Source of the DNA: Paracoccaceae bacterium
Lineage (GTDB): Bacteria > Pseudomonadota > Alphaproteobacteria > Rhodobacterales > Rhodobacteraceae
Direction: 5' to 3'
Length of the DNA stretch: 64,000 nucleotides
Assembly (NCBI GenBank): GCA_018607905.1
Contig: JABBAP010000042.1
Location: forward strand, 68,480 to 132,479
Below, piece by piece: positions 8,363 through 18,458 of this stretch. Numbering within the stretch: the stretch's first letter is position 1; every line of letters starts with the position of its first letter. The position numbers and the translations under genes were made by a program. The notes beneath the pieces are model-generated. The model searched no databases. It was not told the origin of the DNA and saw only the letters and a list, made by a program, of their open reading frames with translations.

Positions 8363-9157
8363 ATGCAGGCACTGACCTTCATCGACAACACGCTCGCCTC
8401 CATTGGTCGCAGCGCCCTTGGCCTCTGCGCCTCGGTCGGGCGCATCATCATGTTCGCCGCCCTCACCATCGCGCATCTGTTCCGCCCACCGTTCTATTTT
8501 CGCGAATTTGCCCAACAATTGCTAACAATCGGCTACTTTTCGCTCCCCGTTGTTGGCCTCACGGCCCTGTTCACAGGCGGCGCACTCGCGCTGCAAATCT
8601 ACTCGGGCGGCGCACGTTTCAACGCCGAGGCGGTCGTGCCCTCCGTCGTTGCCATTGCCATGGTGCGCGAGCTTGGCCCCGTGCTTGGCGGCCTCATGGT
8701 CGCAGGCCGCGTGTCCTCCTCCATCGCCGCTGAACTTGGCACCATGCGCGTCACCGAACAGATCGACGCGCTCACCACCCTGTCGACAAACCCGATGAAA
8801 TACCTCGTCGTCCCCCGCGTGCTCGCCGCCACCCTCGCAATGCCAGTCCTCGCCTTTATCGGCGATGTCATCGGCATCATGGGCGGCTTCCTCGTGGGCA
8901 CACAACGGCTCGATTTCAACGCCTCCACCTACATCAACAACACGGTCGATTTCCTCGAGGTTGGCGACGTCACCTCAGGCCTCGTCAAAGCCGCCGCCTT
9001 CGGCTTCATCGTCGCCCTCATGGGATGCTACCACGGCTACAACTCAGGCCGCGGCGCACAAGGCGTCGGCAAAGCCACCACCAACGCAGTGGTCAGCGCC
9101 AGCGTTCTAATTCTCGCCGCAAACTACATCCTGACAGAGGTGTTTTTCACGTCATGA
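8363..9157 (+). CDS. mlaE: MlaE-family ABC transporter permease
   Basis: VRELGPVLGGLMVAGRVSSSIAAELGTMRVTEQIDAL. Confidence 0.92.
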   Translation: MQALTFIDNTLASIGRSALGLCASVGRIIMFAALTIAHLFRPPFYFREFAQQLLTIGYFSLPVVGLTALFTGGALALQIYSGGARFNAEAVVPSVVAIAMVRELGPVLGGLMVAGRVSSSIAAELGTMRVTEQIDALTTLSTNPMKYLVVPRVLAATLAMPVLAFIGDVIGIMGGFLVGTQRLDFNASTYINNTVDFLEVGDVTSGLVKAAAFGFIVALMGCYHGYNSGRGAQGVGKATTNAVVSASVLILAANYILTEVFFTS

Positions 9158-9900
9158 TCACCCTCCAAAACGTCAAAAAATCCTTCGGCCCCAACCACGT
9201 TCTGCGCGGCGTGGACCTCGACATTGCCAAAGGTGAAAGCATGGTCATCATCGGAGGCTCTGGCACGGGGAAATCCGTCGCGCTCAAATGCGTGCTCGGC
9301 CTGATCACACCAGATTCGGGTAAAATAACCGTAAACGGCGCAGATGCGACCAAGGGCGACCGCGACGCCTTCCTTGCGCAATTCGGAATGCTTTTCCAAG
9401 GCGGTGCCCTGTTTGACTCACTCTCCGTCTGGCAAAACGTCGCCTTCCGCCTGATGCGCGGCAAAGGCAAATTGTCCAAATCAGACGCCCGCGACCTCGC
9501 CATCGAAAAACTCCGCCGTGTCGGCCTCAAAGCAGACGTTGCAGACCGTTTCCCCGCCGAACTCTCAGGCGGCATGCAAAAGCGCGTCGGCTTGGCCCGC
9601 GCCATCGCCGCCGAACCCGAGATTATCTTCTTTGACGAGCCCACCACAGGCTTGGATCCGATCATGTCAGGCGTCATCAACGAGTTAATCCGCGAAATCG
9701 TGGTCGAAATGGGCGCGACAGCGATGACCATCACCCACGATATGTCGTCTGTGCGCGCCATAGCCGACAAAGTCGCCATGATCCACGAAGGCGTCGTCCA
9801 ATGGACAGGCCCCGTAGCGGATATGGACACCAGCGGCGATCCCTATTTGGATCAGTTTATTAATGCGCGTGCTGAGGGGCCGATTGAGGCTGTTCGGTGA
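9154..9900 (+). CDS. mlaF: MlaF-family ABC transporter ATP-binding protein
   Basis: GGSGTGKSV Walker A, LSGGMQKRVGLARAI signature; ATGA overlap with mlaE. Confidence 0.92.
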   Translation: MITLQNVKKSFGPNHVLRGVDLDIAKGESMVIIGGSGTGKSVALKCVLGLITPDSGKITVNGADATKGDRDAFLAQFGMLFQGGALFDSLSVWQNVAFRLMRGKGKLSKSDARDLAIEKLRRVGLKADVADRFPAELSGGMQKRVGLARAIAAEPEIIFFDEPTTGLDPIMSGVINELIREIVVEMGATAMTITHDMSSVRAIADKVAMIHEGVVQWTGPVADMDTSGDPYLDQFINARAEGPIEAVR

Positions 9901-10286
9901 GTGAGCTAGTAAATAATCTACCCGTTGCATTCATTGGCTTCTATGTAAATGCAACATTATTTTACTCATATTATTTAACAACATTTGGCAAAGAAATAGC
10001 TCTCAAAAGAAAACAACCGCGTTGGTGGGAGTCCGCCTTCGCTGTATTTATTAAAGCTACCTTTTTCGGCATACTGCCAGGGTCATTTTTGACCTATTTT
10101 CTCGTCGCCAATTTTCCTGATTTATCCTGGTCAATAACTCGACTTCCTCTTTTGGCAGGTGCCGCGATTACTGGTATCGTCATCCACAAGGATATCTTGA
10201 AACACACACATAGCGCCCAAAAATCAAACACAGTTATCTTTTGCATAGCACTTGCGCATTTCCCTACATTGCTTTTGATTTACTGA
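9897..10286 (+). CDS. hypothetical multi-TM membrane protein
   Basis: Hydrophobic ORF overlapping the mlaF stop; AT-rich relative to neighbours. Confidence 0.6.
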   Translation: MSELVNNLPVAFIGFYVNATLFYSYYLTTFGKEIALKRKQPRWWESAFAVFIKATFFGILPGSFLTYFLVANFPDLSWSITRLPLLAGAAITGIVIHKDILKHTHSAQKSNTVIFCIALAHFPTLLLIY

Positions 10287-10362
10287 AATCTCAACTTATC
10301 CCTAACAAACCACCTATTCTTTGATTCTACCCGACCAAAAATTAACTTTGCAGGCCCCACCC

Positions 10363-10599
10363 ATGTTCTTCACCTTCTTCGGCACCATCATAATCGCAGC
10401 CATCATCGGCTATGCCTCTGAACGAACGGGCTTCACCTCCAACGGCTACCTCCCGTCCATCATCATCTGCATCGGTGGGGCATTCCTGTTCTTCTTTATC
10501 CGCGTCATGTTCGGCTTTAGCTTCGGGTCAGCAGGCACAAACGCCATTCTATCGTCCATTGGCGCGCTAATCATTGTCCCAACCCGCTACCGCAAGTAA
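10363..10599 (+). CDS. small membrane protein, GlsB/YeaQ-like
   Basis: MFFTFFGTIIIAAIIGYASERTGFTSNGYLPSIIICIGGAFLFFFIRVMFG. Confidence 0.5.
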   Translation: MFFTFFGTIIIAAIIGYASERTGFTSNGYLPSIIICIGGAFLFFFIRVMFGFSFGSAGTNAILSSIGALIIVPTRYRK

Positions 10600-11642
10600 T
10601 GACCCAATTCACCCTCCTCGCCACCCTCCGCGACGAATCCCCATACATCATTGACTGGATCGCGCATCACCGCGCCATCGGCATTACGCAATTCGTGCTC
10701 TACCAAAACGACTCCGTCGATGGCACAACCCAACTCCTGCAAACCCTGCACGACGCAGGTGAAATCCTTTTTATCGACAACACCAACCCCGCCGACGCCC
10801 TGCCAAAGTTCCAAGACCTCCCTCCGCAACGCCGCGCCTATGGTCGGGCCTTGCGAAACCGCTCTGTTCAAAACTCGGATTATATTCTCGTAATCGACGC
10901 TGACGAATACCTAGAACTCCCTGTGGACGGCGATCTCCCAACGATGCTGCGCCGACTAAACCACCCCGACGTAGTTTCGATGCCATGGCGGATGATGGGG
11001 TCGTCTGGCCAAACCGAATTCGCACCCGATCCCGTCACACACCGCTTTGACAAAGCCGCCGCCCCTGACGATTTGGGCACCTTACGGCCCTTTAAACAGG
11101 TCAAATCCCTGTACCGCCCAGCAATCACTCGGTTTTACAACCTGCACATGCCCCGCGCATTTCGCGACGAAGTCTCATGGGTCGATCCAAACGGCGCCCC
11201 TATTCTCAAAAAAATGATGAACGGCAATCAATTGCCCCAATTCCCTTTCGACAGCGCAAATTTGCGCCACTACCACGTCAAATCCTACCCCGAGTTTTGC
11301 GTCAAAATCGTACGCGGCTATGCCTGCAGCCCAAATGAAAAACGCTTCCAGCTTGGTGCAAAAATCTTCGATCCGATGAATCCAAACACCGTCTCCCTGC
11401 CGCTCCCCAAACCGCTCGCCACCCGCAGCGCAGAAATCGCCACACACATCCGCCAAAACCCCAAAATCGCAGATATCGAATCCCACGCCATCGCCAGCTT
11501 CATCAAACTCACCCACCTATGCCAAGCCGCCGTAGACAGCCACGACATCCTGCCAACAATCACCCGCCGCAACCGTCTGTCCGACAGCTTACAGACCTAT
11601 TTTGAGGATACAGTCTGGTCCAAAATGCGCACCTCACCTTAA
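10599..11642 (+). CDS. glycosyltransferase family 2/92-like protein
   Basis: LLATLRDESPYIIDWIAHHRAIGITQFVLYQNDSVDGT; VIDADEYLEL. Confidence 0.8.
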   Translation: MTQFTLLATLRDESPYIIDWIAHHRAIGITQFVLYQNDSVDGTTQLLQTLHDAGEILFIDNTNPADALPKFQDLPPQRRAYGRALRNRSVQNSDYILVIDADEYLELPVDGDLPTMLRRLNHPDVVSMPWRMMGSSGQTEFAPDPVTHRFDKAAAPDDLGTLRPFKQVKSLYRPAITRFYNLHMPRAFRDEVSWVDPNGAPILKKMMNGNQLPQFPFDSANLRHYHVKSYPEFCVKIVRGYACSPNEKRFQLGAKIFDPMNPNTVSLPLPKPLATRSAEIATHIRQNPKIADIESHAIASFIKLTHLCQAAVDSHDILPTITRRNRLSDSLQTYFEDTVWSKMRTSP

Positions 11643-11753
11643 CATCAACGCGCCAAATCCTTATGTAACGCCTCAGTCTTTTTGTTTTCAAAATATCCGC
11701 GCCGCAGGCAATACGCTTTGAAAAACAAAGCACCCAAAAATGAGATCCCCCAA

Positions 11754-12230
11754 ATGCAGCTAACCAACCTCCCCCAAACTCTCTTAAAACTCGCAAACCT
11801 CTCCTTGCTGGTCCTTTTCCCCATCGCATGGTTCGCGCCGCTGCTAAAAGCAGGCCTCTTGCCCTTCTTTTCCCTCAGCGAAATCTCGGTTTTCTCTGGC
11901 ATTCAAGCCCTCTGGGAAAAGGACATCTTCCTCGCCCTCATCGTCTCCACCCTCGCCCTAGTCGCCCCCATGGCCAAAGTCATCAGCACCGCGCTCATCC
12001 AATTCGGCGTTATCTCGGCGAAAATCAAACCGATCCTCACCCACATGGGCCGCCTTGCAATGGCCGACATCTTCCTCATTGCCATCTACATCGTGGTCGC
12101 CAAAGGCGTCGGCGTCGGGCGCTTGGAAACAGGCTGGGGCCTCTACCTGTTCACCGCCTGCGTTCTCGCCTCCTACGCCATCACGATATTCGACAAATCT
12201 GGCAAAGAGCCACTGGATCAGGCCAAATGA
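11754..12230 (+). CDS. PqiA-family (paraquat-inducible protein A-like) membrane protein
   Basis: FSLSEISVFSGIQALWEKDIFLALIVSTLALVAPMAKVI. Confidence 0.75.
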   Translation: MQLTNLPQTLLKLANLSLLVLFPIAWFAPLLKAGLLPFFSLSEISVFSGIQALWEKDIFLALIVSTLALVAPMAKVISTALIQFGVISAKIKPILTHMGRLAMADIFLIAIYIVVAKGVGVGRLETGWGLYLFTACVLASYAITIFDKSGKEPLDQAK

Positions 12231-12336
12231 TTGCACAAATCGGTATATCAATTTATTGAAACACAAACCCCTGCCTCTCGCTGCGCTCAAACGGGCTTTG
12301 CGTTACGCGAAACAGTAGAAAATTGAAATCCGATAC

Positions 12337-13710
12337 ATGGCCAAACAATCACTCGCATTCACCTGTTCCTCCTGCGGCGCCTCCCACAAAAAATGGGCGG
12401 GGCGATGTGAAACCTGCGGCGAATGGAATTCCATCGAAGAACAGGCACCCTTGGCCGCGGGTCCGGGCACAAAAACCCTCGGCGCAACCAAGGGACGCAA
12501 AGTCGCGCTCAGTGACCTCACAACCGAAGACAAACCGCTGCCCCGCGCCAATTGCGGCATTGAAGAGCTCGACCGCGTGCTCGGCGGTGGTTTCGTCCCT
12601 GCCTCTGCAATCCTCGTGGGCGGTGATCCGGGCATCGGTAAATCCACGCTGATGTTGCAAGCCGCCGCAAAATTCGCGCTCACCGGCAAAAAAGCAATCT
12701 ATGTTTCGGGCGAGGAAGCCGCCTCCCAAATCCGCATGCGCGCACAGCGCCTAGAACTCACACACTCCCCGGTGCAACTGGCCTCCGAATCCAACTTGCG
12801 CGATATCCTGACCACGCTGGAGGCCGAAAAACCCGACCTCGTGGTCATTGATTCCATCCAAACCATGTGGGTCGATCACATCGACAGCGCCCCCGGCTCC
12901 GTATCCCAAGTCCGCGCCGTCGCCCACGAACTCACCACATTCGCCAAACGCAAAGGCATCATCGTTATTCTTGTGGGTCACGTCACCAAAGAAGGCCAAA
13001 TCGCTGGCCCCCGCGTTGTTGAGCACATGGTCGACACGGTGCTGTATTTTGAAGGCGAACGGGGCCACCAATTCCGCATCCTGCGCGCCGTGAAAAACCG
13101 GTTCGGCCCAGCCGATGAAATCGGTGTGTTTGAAATGACAGGCTCTGGCCTTGAACAGGTCACCAACCCCTCCGCATTATTTCTGTCAGATCGCGAAAAA
13201 CCCGCGCCTGGTTCTGTCGTCTTCGCAGGGATCGAAGGCACACGCCCGCTGCTCGTTGAAATCCAGGCCCTCGTTGCGCAAACATCGCTGGCCAATGCAC
13301 GGCGCACCGTTGTCGGCTGGGACTCTGGCCGCCTCTCGATGATCCTCGCCGTGCTCGAATCTCGGTGCGGCTTGTCGTTTCAGGGCATGGACGTCTACCT
13401 CAACATCGCGGGGGGCATGCGCATTTCCGAACCCGCCGCCGATTTGGCCGTGGCCGCTGCGCTCATTTCCGCCCGCCAAGACACCAGCCTCCCCGGTGAT
13501 CTGGTAATTTTTGGCGAAATCAGTCTTTCTGGTGGATTAAGACCAATTTCTCAGGCAGAAGCCCGATTGAAAGAAGCCAAAAAACTGGGCTTTAGTGGCG
13601 CATTTGCGCCATCGCGAATGAAATTGGCCAGCACATCTGGCATGAACGTAAAAAAAGTAGATGATGTCGGCACATTTATCGCGGATTGTTTCGGCGATAT
13701 AGAGGTTTAA
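12337..13710 (+). CDS. radA: DNA repair protein RadA
   Basis: CSSCGASHKKWAGRCETCGEWN zinc finger; GGDPGIGKSTL; KNRFG motif. Confidence 0.97.
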   Translation: MAKQSLAFTCSSCGASHKKWAGRCETCGEWNSIEEQAPLAAGPGTKTLGATKGRKVALSDLTTEDKPLPRANCGIEELDRVLGGGFVPASAILVGGDPGIGKSTLMLQAAAKFALTGKKAIYVSGEEAASQIRMRAQRLELTHSPVQLASESNLRDILTTLEAEKPDLVVIDSIQTMWVDHIDSAPGSVSQVRAVAHELTTFAKRKGIIVILVGHVTKEGQIAGPRVVEHMVDTVLYFEGERGHQFRILRAVKNRFGPADEIGVFEMTGSGLEQVTNPSALFLSDREKPAPGSVVFAGIEGTRPLLVEIQALVAQTSLANARRTVVGWDSGRLSMILAVLESRCGLSFQGMDVYLNIAGGMRISEPAADLAVAAALISARQDTSLPGDLVIFGEISLSGGLRPISQAEARLKEAKKLGFSGAFAPSRMKLASTSGMNVKKVDDVGTFIADCFGDIEV

Positions 13711-13770
13711 CTTTTGTTAAACAAAGAGTACTGCAAATCCCGTTCCGCCTTTTGGCGGAGGCAGGGAATT

Positions 13771-13795
13771 GCGTTTCAATACAAAGTTGAAACGC
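13771..13795. repeat. perfect 9-bp inverted repeat GCGTTTCAA/TTGAAACGC between radA and cvpA
   Basis: Read directly; 7-nt loop. Confidence 0.7.
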
Positions 13796-13822
13796 TTAAG
13801 ACGACTGATAAAGGGGATACAA

Positions 13823-14431
13823 ATGGAAGGTTTCACACTGGTAGACGGCGGCGTCGCTGTTATCATTTTGATCTCGGCAATTCTTGCCTATTCGCGCGGT
13901 TTAGTGCGCGAAATCCTCTCGATCGCAGGTTGGGTGGTCGCGGCAATCGCGGCCTACATGCTCACGCCCACGGTCGAACCCCTCCTCAAAGAAGTTCCCA
14001 TTCTGTCTGATTTCATCAGCGGCTCTTGCGTGCTCTCGCTCATCATCGCCTTTGCGGTGGTCTTCGCGATTGCGCTGATTGTCGTGTCGATTTTTACACC
14101 GCTGTTTTCGGGCATGATCCAAAAATCTGCACTTGGCGGCATCGACCAAGGTCTCGGCTTTTTGTTCGGCGTTGCACGCGGCATCCTACTGGTGCTGATC
14201 GCGTTGATTTTATACGACAATATCTTCCCAGAGGGCGACCGTCTTGCCATGGTCGAAGACAGCAAATCACGTGAAATCCTCTCCTCCAGCCAGTCCAACC
14301 TCGCAGAAATGCTCCCCACCGAAGTCCCCACATGGCTCGAAGAACGCTACGAAGGCTTCGTTGGCGCCTGTGGCGCGGCCCCAGCGGATGACGCGGCGGA
14401 CACCAGCACAACGGGCACGTCTGACACATAA
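13823..14431 (+). CDS. cvpA: CvpA-family protein
   Basis: VDGGVAVIILISAILAYSRGLVREILSIAGW, four hydrophobic segments; located upstream of purF. Confidence 0.85.
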   Translation: MEGFTLVDGGVAVIILISAILAYSRGLVREILSIAGWVVAAIAAYMLTPTVEPLLKEVPILSDFISGSCVLSLIIAFAVVFAIALIVVSIFTPLFSGMIQKSALGGIDQGLGFLFGVARGILLVLIALILYDNIFPEGDRLAMVEDSKSREILSSSQSNLAEMLPTEVPTWLEERYEGFVGACGAAPADDAADTSTTGTSDT

Positions 14432-14459
14432 TTCTTGCCAAACAGGCATTTACACAGCT

Positions 14460-14497
14460 AACTTCAGGTGGAATATTCTTTCACCTGAAGTTTTTTT
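14460..14497 (+). terminator. Rho-independent terminator after cvpA
   Basis: AACTTCAGGTG-GAATATTCTTT-CACCTGAAGTTTTTTT: 11-bp perfect stem plus T7. Confidence 0.88.
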
Positions 14498-16363
14498 ATG
14501 CCCAAATCCAGTTTCAAACCAAACTATCAAATCGGCAAACCCATTAGGCGTCGCCCCCCTGCGGACACCTCCACTGAGGATCAAATCAACCGCATAAACG
14601 AGCTGTCGCGCACCGCCCGCGCTACATGGCTCTCCCTCCTCGGTTACCTCGCATTCGTGGGCGTCACGCTTCTGGGTGTCGAGGACGTCGATTTCTTCGA
14701 CCCAAGCCGCCAAACCGACCTGCCGCTTATCGGCGTCGCCATCCCCACCGCCAGCTTTTTCATCTTCGCCCCCGTCTTGGGCGCTGCACTCTACATCTAC
14801 CTGCACCTCTACCTGTTGAAACTCTGGGACGAACTCGCGACTGTGCCATATGAACACAAAGCCTCCCCCATCTCCGATCACATCACCCCGTGGCTGATCA
14901 ATGATCTCGGCCTGTCCTTGCGCAAGGATGACGCCCTGCGCAAACGCCCGTTGGAACGATTGGCAAAATGGGTCACAATCACGCTTGTCTTCCTCGCTGG
15001 GCCCGCCACGTTAACTGGGTTTTGGGTGCGCAGCTTTCCCGCCTTAAACGAATGGTTGTCACTCTTTAACGCTTTCCTGCTCTATCTGACCATCTGCTCA
15101 GGATGGATGAGCTGGCGATACCTAAGCGGTCTTATCAAAGGTTCAGATTTAGACATCTTGCAGTCCAGTAAATTACGCGCGTTGCGCTTTTACGCACCAC
15201 TGCTAATTATCCTCGGAGCCATAACTTGGCTCGCAACCGAGGGCGATTTTGATCATTACGCTGGCGTCAAAATAACCGGCCTCAAACCCTTTGCCCGTGC
15301 AAACCTTTCAGGCACCCACCTGTCAGAACGCCCCAAAGACTGGCGCGACATCAATACAGCCCAACGCCGCTTTCGCGCTACGTGGTGCAGGCGGCAAAAC
15401 ATTCCGTTGGACACCTGTGGCCAGATATACGGCATTGAAACAATCGCGCCGAGCAACCTTTTGCCCCTGCGCACAAACTGGTGCGAAACCAAGTTTCTGG
15501 ACGAAGAATGCACGCTGTATTTCACAAAACTCGACGAACGCTTTCTTGTTGAATGGGCCGACGAGCGCCAAAGCCTTATGATAGGAGCGAAAACAGCCAG
15601 TCTGCAACGCCGCGATCTGCGCAATGCAAATCTAAGTGACGCATTCTTAGTACAAGCAGATTTGAGCGATGCTAGGTTGCAAAAAGCGAGCCTTGTTAGT
15701 GCGCATCTAGAAGGGGCAGACTTAAGCGAAGCAAAACTTGACGACGCAAGCCTTTGGTTTGCACACCTTGAAGGCGCAAATCTTTACCGCACAAACCTTA
15801 CAAATGCCACCTTATCGAATGCACATCTAGAAAAAGCCTCTCTGGTTCTCACAAATCTAACTGGGGCGGTTTTGAACGAAGCAAGGTTAAAAGGTGCAGG
15901 TCTATGGGGTACACGACTTATTGGGACGAACATGGAAACGGCCCACTTAGAAGATGTACTTTTTGAACGTGCTGTCCTTGAAGGCACAAATATACGCAAG
16001 GCCCGACTTCAATCATCAGATTGGAAAAATACGACAATATTAAGTGCCACCGCACATGGCGCAGATTTCAGAGGCGCTGTAAACCTGACGCAGGAGCAGC
16101 TCGAATTCGTCATCGGTGACGAATTCACATTGTTACCAGAACCGCAGTTTGGCACCGTTGGTTTGGGCGTTTGGTCATGCTGGAGCACTCTAAAACTTCC
16201 TAATAATTTGGAAGGGCTGCTCAAAAATATAAAACGACCTTGGGAAACCCTCGAACAAACTCGCGCCAAATACGTCTGCCCCAAAGGCACCTCCCCACAA
16301 AAAACAGGCACCCCTTGGCCGCTCGACAAACCCCGCCCCAAAGGCCATCCTCTCGGCGACTAA
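14498..16363 (+). CDS. membrane-anchored pentapeptide-repeat protein
   Basis: N-terminal TM segments, then A(D/N)LxxA repeats (RNANLSDAFLVQADLSDARLQKASLVSAHLEGADLSEAKL...). Confidence 0.85.
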   Translation: MPKSSFKPNYQIGKPIRRRPPADTSTEDQINRINELSRTARATWLSLLGYLAFVGVTLLGVEDVDFFDPSRQTDLPLIGVAIPTASFFIFAPVLGAALYIYLHLYLLKLWDELATVPYEHKASPISDHITPWLINDLGLSLRKDDALRKRPLERLAKWVTITLVFLAGPATLTGFWVRSFPALNEWLSLFNAFLLYLTICSGWMSWRYLSGLIKGSDLDILQSSKLRALRFYAPLLIILGAITWLATEGDFDHYAGVKITGLKPFARANLSGTHLSERPKDWRDINTAQRRFRATWCRRQNIPLDTCGQIYGIETIAPSNLLPLRTNWCETKFLDEECTLYFTKLDERFLVEWADERQSLMIGAKTASLQRRDLRNANLSDAFLVQADLSDARLQKASLVSAHLEGADLSEAKLDDASLWFAHLEGANLYRTNLTNATLSNAHLEKASLVLTNLTGAVLNEARLKGAGLWGTRLIGTNMETAHLEDVLFERAVLEGTNIRKARLQSSDWKNTTILSATAHGADFRGAVNLTQEQLEFVIGDEFTLLPEPQFGTVGLGVWSCWSTLKLPNNLEGLLKNIKRPWETLEQTRAKYVCPKGTSPQKTGTPWPLDKPRPKGHPLGD

Positions 16364-16441
16364 CCCGTCATTCCGCCATAGACTCTCGCTCCCCCCTCAC
16401 GCTATACCCACTCCAACCACTGCCACATCTGGAATCGCTTC

Positions 16442-17914
16442 ATGCTAAGCCAAACCAAACCCTTTCTTGCGCACCCGTTTGATGACGACAAGCTCAAGGA
16501 GGAATGTGGTATTTTCGGCGTCATTGGCGTTGCAGACGCGGCCAACTTTGTCGCCCTCGGCCTTCACGCCCTCCAGCATCGCGGACAAGAAGCAGGCGGC
16601 ATCGTCGCCTACGATCCAGACCACGGTTTCAACTCTGCCCGCCGCTTTGGCTACGTACGCGACAATTTCACCAAAGCCTCGCTCATGGAAACCCTGCCCG
16701 GATCAAATTCCATCGGCCACGTGCGCTACTCCACCGCTGGCTCCAAAGGGCAAACCGCCATCCGCGACGTGCAACCTTTCTTTGGCGAATTCTCCCTTGG
16801 CGGCTGCGCCATCGCCCACAACGGCAACCTCACCAACGCCGATGCCCTGCGCAAAGAACTGATCAATCGCGGCTCGATCTTTCAATCCTCCTCCGATTCC
16901 GAATGCATCATCCACCTGATCGCCCGCTCCTATCAATCCACCTTGCCCGAACGCTTAAAAGACGCGCTGCGCCGTGTTGAAGGCGCGTTTTCTGTCATCG
17001 CCCAAACCCGCACCAAACTTATCGGTGTGCGCGACGCGCTTGGCGTGCGCCCGCTCGTGCTTGGCAAACTCGGCGATGCTTGGATTCTCTCATCAGAAAC
17101 CTGCGCGCTCGATATCATCGGCGCAGAGTTCATTCGCGAAGTGAACCCGGGCGAAATGGTCATCTGCTCGGCCAAAGGCATTGAATCGAGCTATCCGTTC
17201 GAAAAACTCGATCCGCGCCCGTGCATATTCGAGCACGTTTATTTCTCGCGCCCCGACAGCATCTTGGGTGGCCGTTCCGTCTATGAAACCCGCCGCCAAA
17301 TCGGTGTGGAACTCGCCAAAGAATCCCCAGTCGACGCCGATCTCGTCTGCCCCGTCCCTGACAGCGGCACACCGGCTGCGATTGGCTATTCCCAAGAAAG
17401 CGGCATCCCCTACGCCATGGGCATCATCCGCAACCAATACATGGGCCGCACCTTCATCGAGCCGACCGAGCAGATCCGAAACATGGGCGTGCGCCTCAAA
17501 CTCAACGTGAACCGCGCCCTGATCAAAGGCAAACGTGTGATCCTTGTGGACGATTCAGTTGTGCGCGGCACGACCTCCATCAAAATCAAAGACATGGTCC
17601 TCGATGCAGGTGCCGCTGAAGTCCATTTGCGCATCGCATCGCCCCCCACCGCATGGCCCTGCTTTTACGGCGTCGATACGCCCAACCGCGAAAAACTCCT
17701 CGCCTCAAGCATGACAGCCGAAGAAATGCGCGAACACCTCGGCGTCTCCTCGCTGAAATTCGTAACCCTAGACGGGCTTTACCGCGCCGCAGGCGAACCA
17801 AATGGCCGCGACAAAGCCAAACCCGCCTACTGCGACGCCTGTTTTTCTGGTGAATACCCCGTACGACCAGCGGATCAAATTGAGAATGGTTTTGTGATGA
17901 AAGCGGCTGAGTAA
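16442..17914 (+). CDS. purF: amidophosphoribosyltransferase
   Basis: CGIFGVIG, LQHRGQEAGGI, VDDSVVRGTTS PRPP motif. Confidence 0.97.
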   Translation: MLSQTKPFLAHPFDDDKLKEECGIFGVIGVADAANFVALGLHALQHRGQEAGGIVAYDPDHGFNSARRFGYVRDNFTKASLMETLPGSNSIGHVRYSTAGSKGQTAIRDVQPFFGEFSLGGCAIAHNGNLTNADALRKELINRGSIFQSSSDSECIIHLIARSYQSTLPERLKDALRRVEGAFSVIAQTRTKLIGVRDALGVRPLVLGKLGDAWILSSETCALDIIGAEFIREVNPGEMVICSAKGIESSYPFEKLDPRPCIFEHVYFSRPDSILGGRSVYETRRQIGVELAKESPVDADLVCPVPDSGTPAAIGYSQESGIPYAMGIIRNQYMGRTFIEPTEQIRNMGVRLKLNVNRALIKGKRVILVDDSVVRGTTSIKIKDMVLDAGAAEVHLRIASPPTAWPCFYGVDTPNREKLLASSMTAEEMREHLGVSSLKFVTLDGLYRAAGEPNGRDKAKPAYCDACFSGEYPVRPADQIENGFVMKAAE

Positions 17915-17968
17915 ACCCGCCGCTACACCGCCTTGAAACAAATACAATCAGTTCATATATACTTATGA

Positions 17969-18364
17969 ATGGAGAACTTTTTTAATAAATGTAAGAACGC
18001 TTACGATCGTATTGTTGTAACCGATGATTTCAAGTTCGCGTTCGGATTTATGATTTTGGTTGGAATTCTTATTGTTCCAATAACCATTTTTAAAGTGAAA
18101 TTGGCGGACAACCACAGAGTTCAAGGTACGACAAGTTCCTACTTCAAAGCCCAAATCTTAGCTTCCGATACACTTACCTCGACAAGGAAAAAAACACGGG
18201 TACGCGTGACCATCGAACTTCCAGATGGAAGCACCCAAACACTCATGACTGTCCAACCTATCCTATACGGGGGCATTTCCGATAAAGTCTGCATTCGGTC
18301 TTTTGAAGACGCCAAAACCAATCGAAAATGGCTAGCAATCGCGTTACCGCACAATTGCGCTTGA
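17969..18364 (+). CDS. hypothetical protein with an N-terminal TM segment
   Basis: FAFGFMILVGILIVPITIFKVKLADN; AT-rich ORF. Confidence 0.5.
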   Translation: MENFFNKCKNAYDRIVVTDDFKFAFGFMILVGILIVPITIFKVKLADNHRVQGTTSSYFKAQILASDTLTSTRKKTRVRVTIELPDGSTQTLMTVQPILYGGISDKVCIRSFEDAKTNRKWLAIALPHNCA

Positions 18365-18458
18365 TCAAGCCAACTGAATTAACGACAAGTTCCCAATGAA
18401 GACAACGAAGTGACGCGAGCAAACAAAGAACAATCGCTTTTTCACTACCTGGTTAACG

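Noticed and set aside
7714-8469. Minus-strand 251-aa ORF opposite alr
   Set aside because: Composition artefact antisense to a well-supported alr gene.
9147-9830. Minus-strand 227-aa ORF opposite mlaF
   Set aside because: Antisense shadow; Ser/Arg/Pro-rich with no motif.
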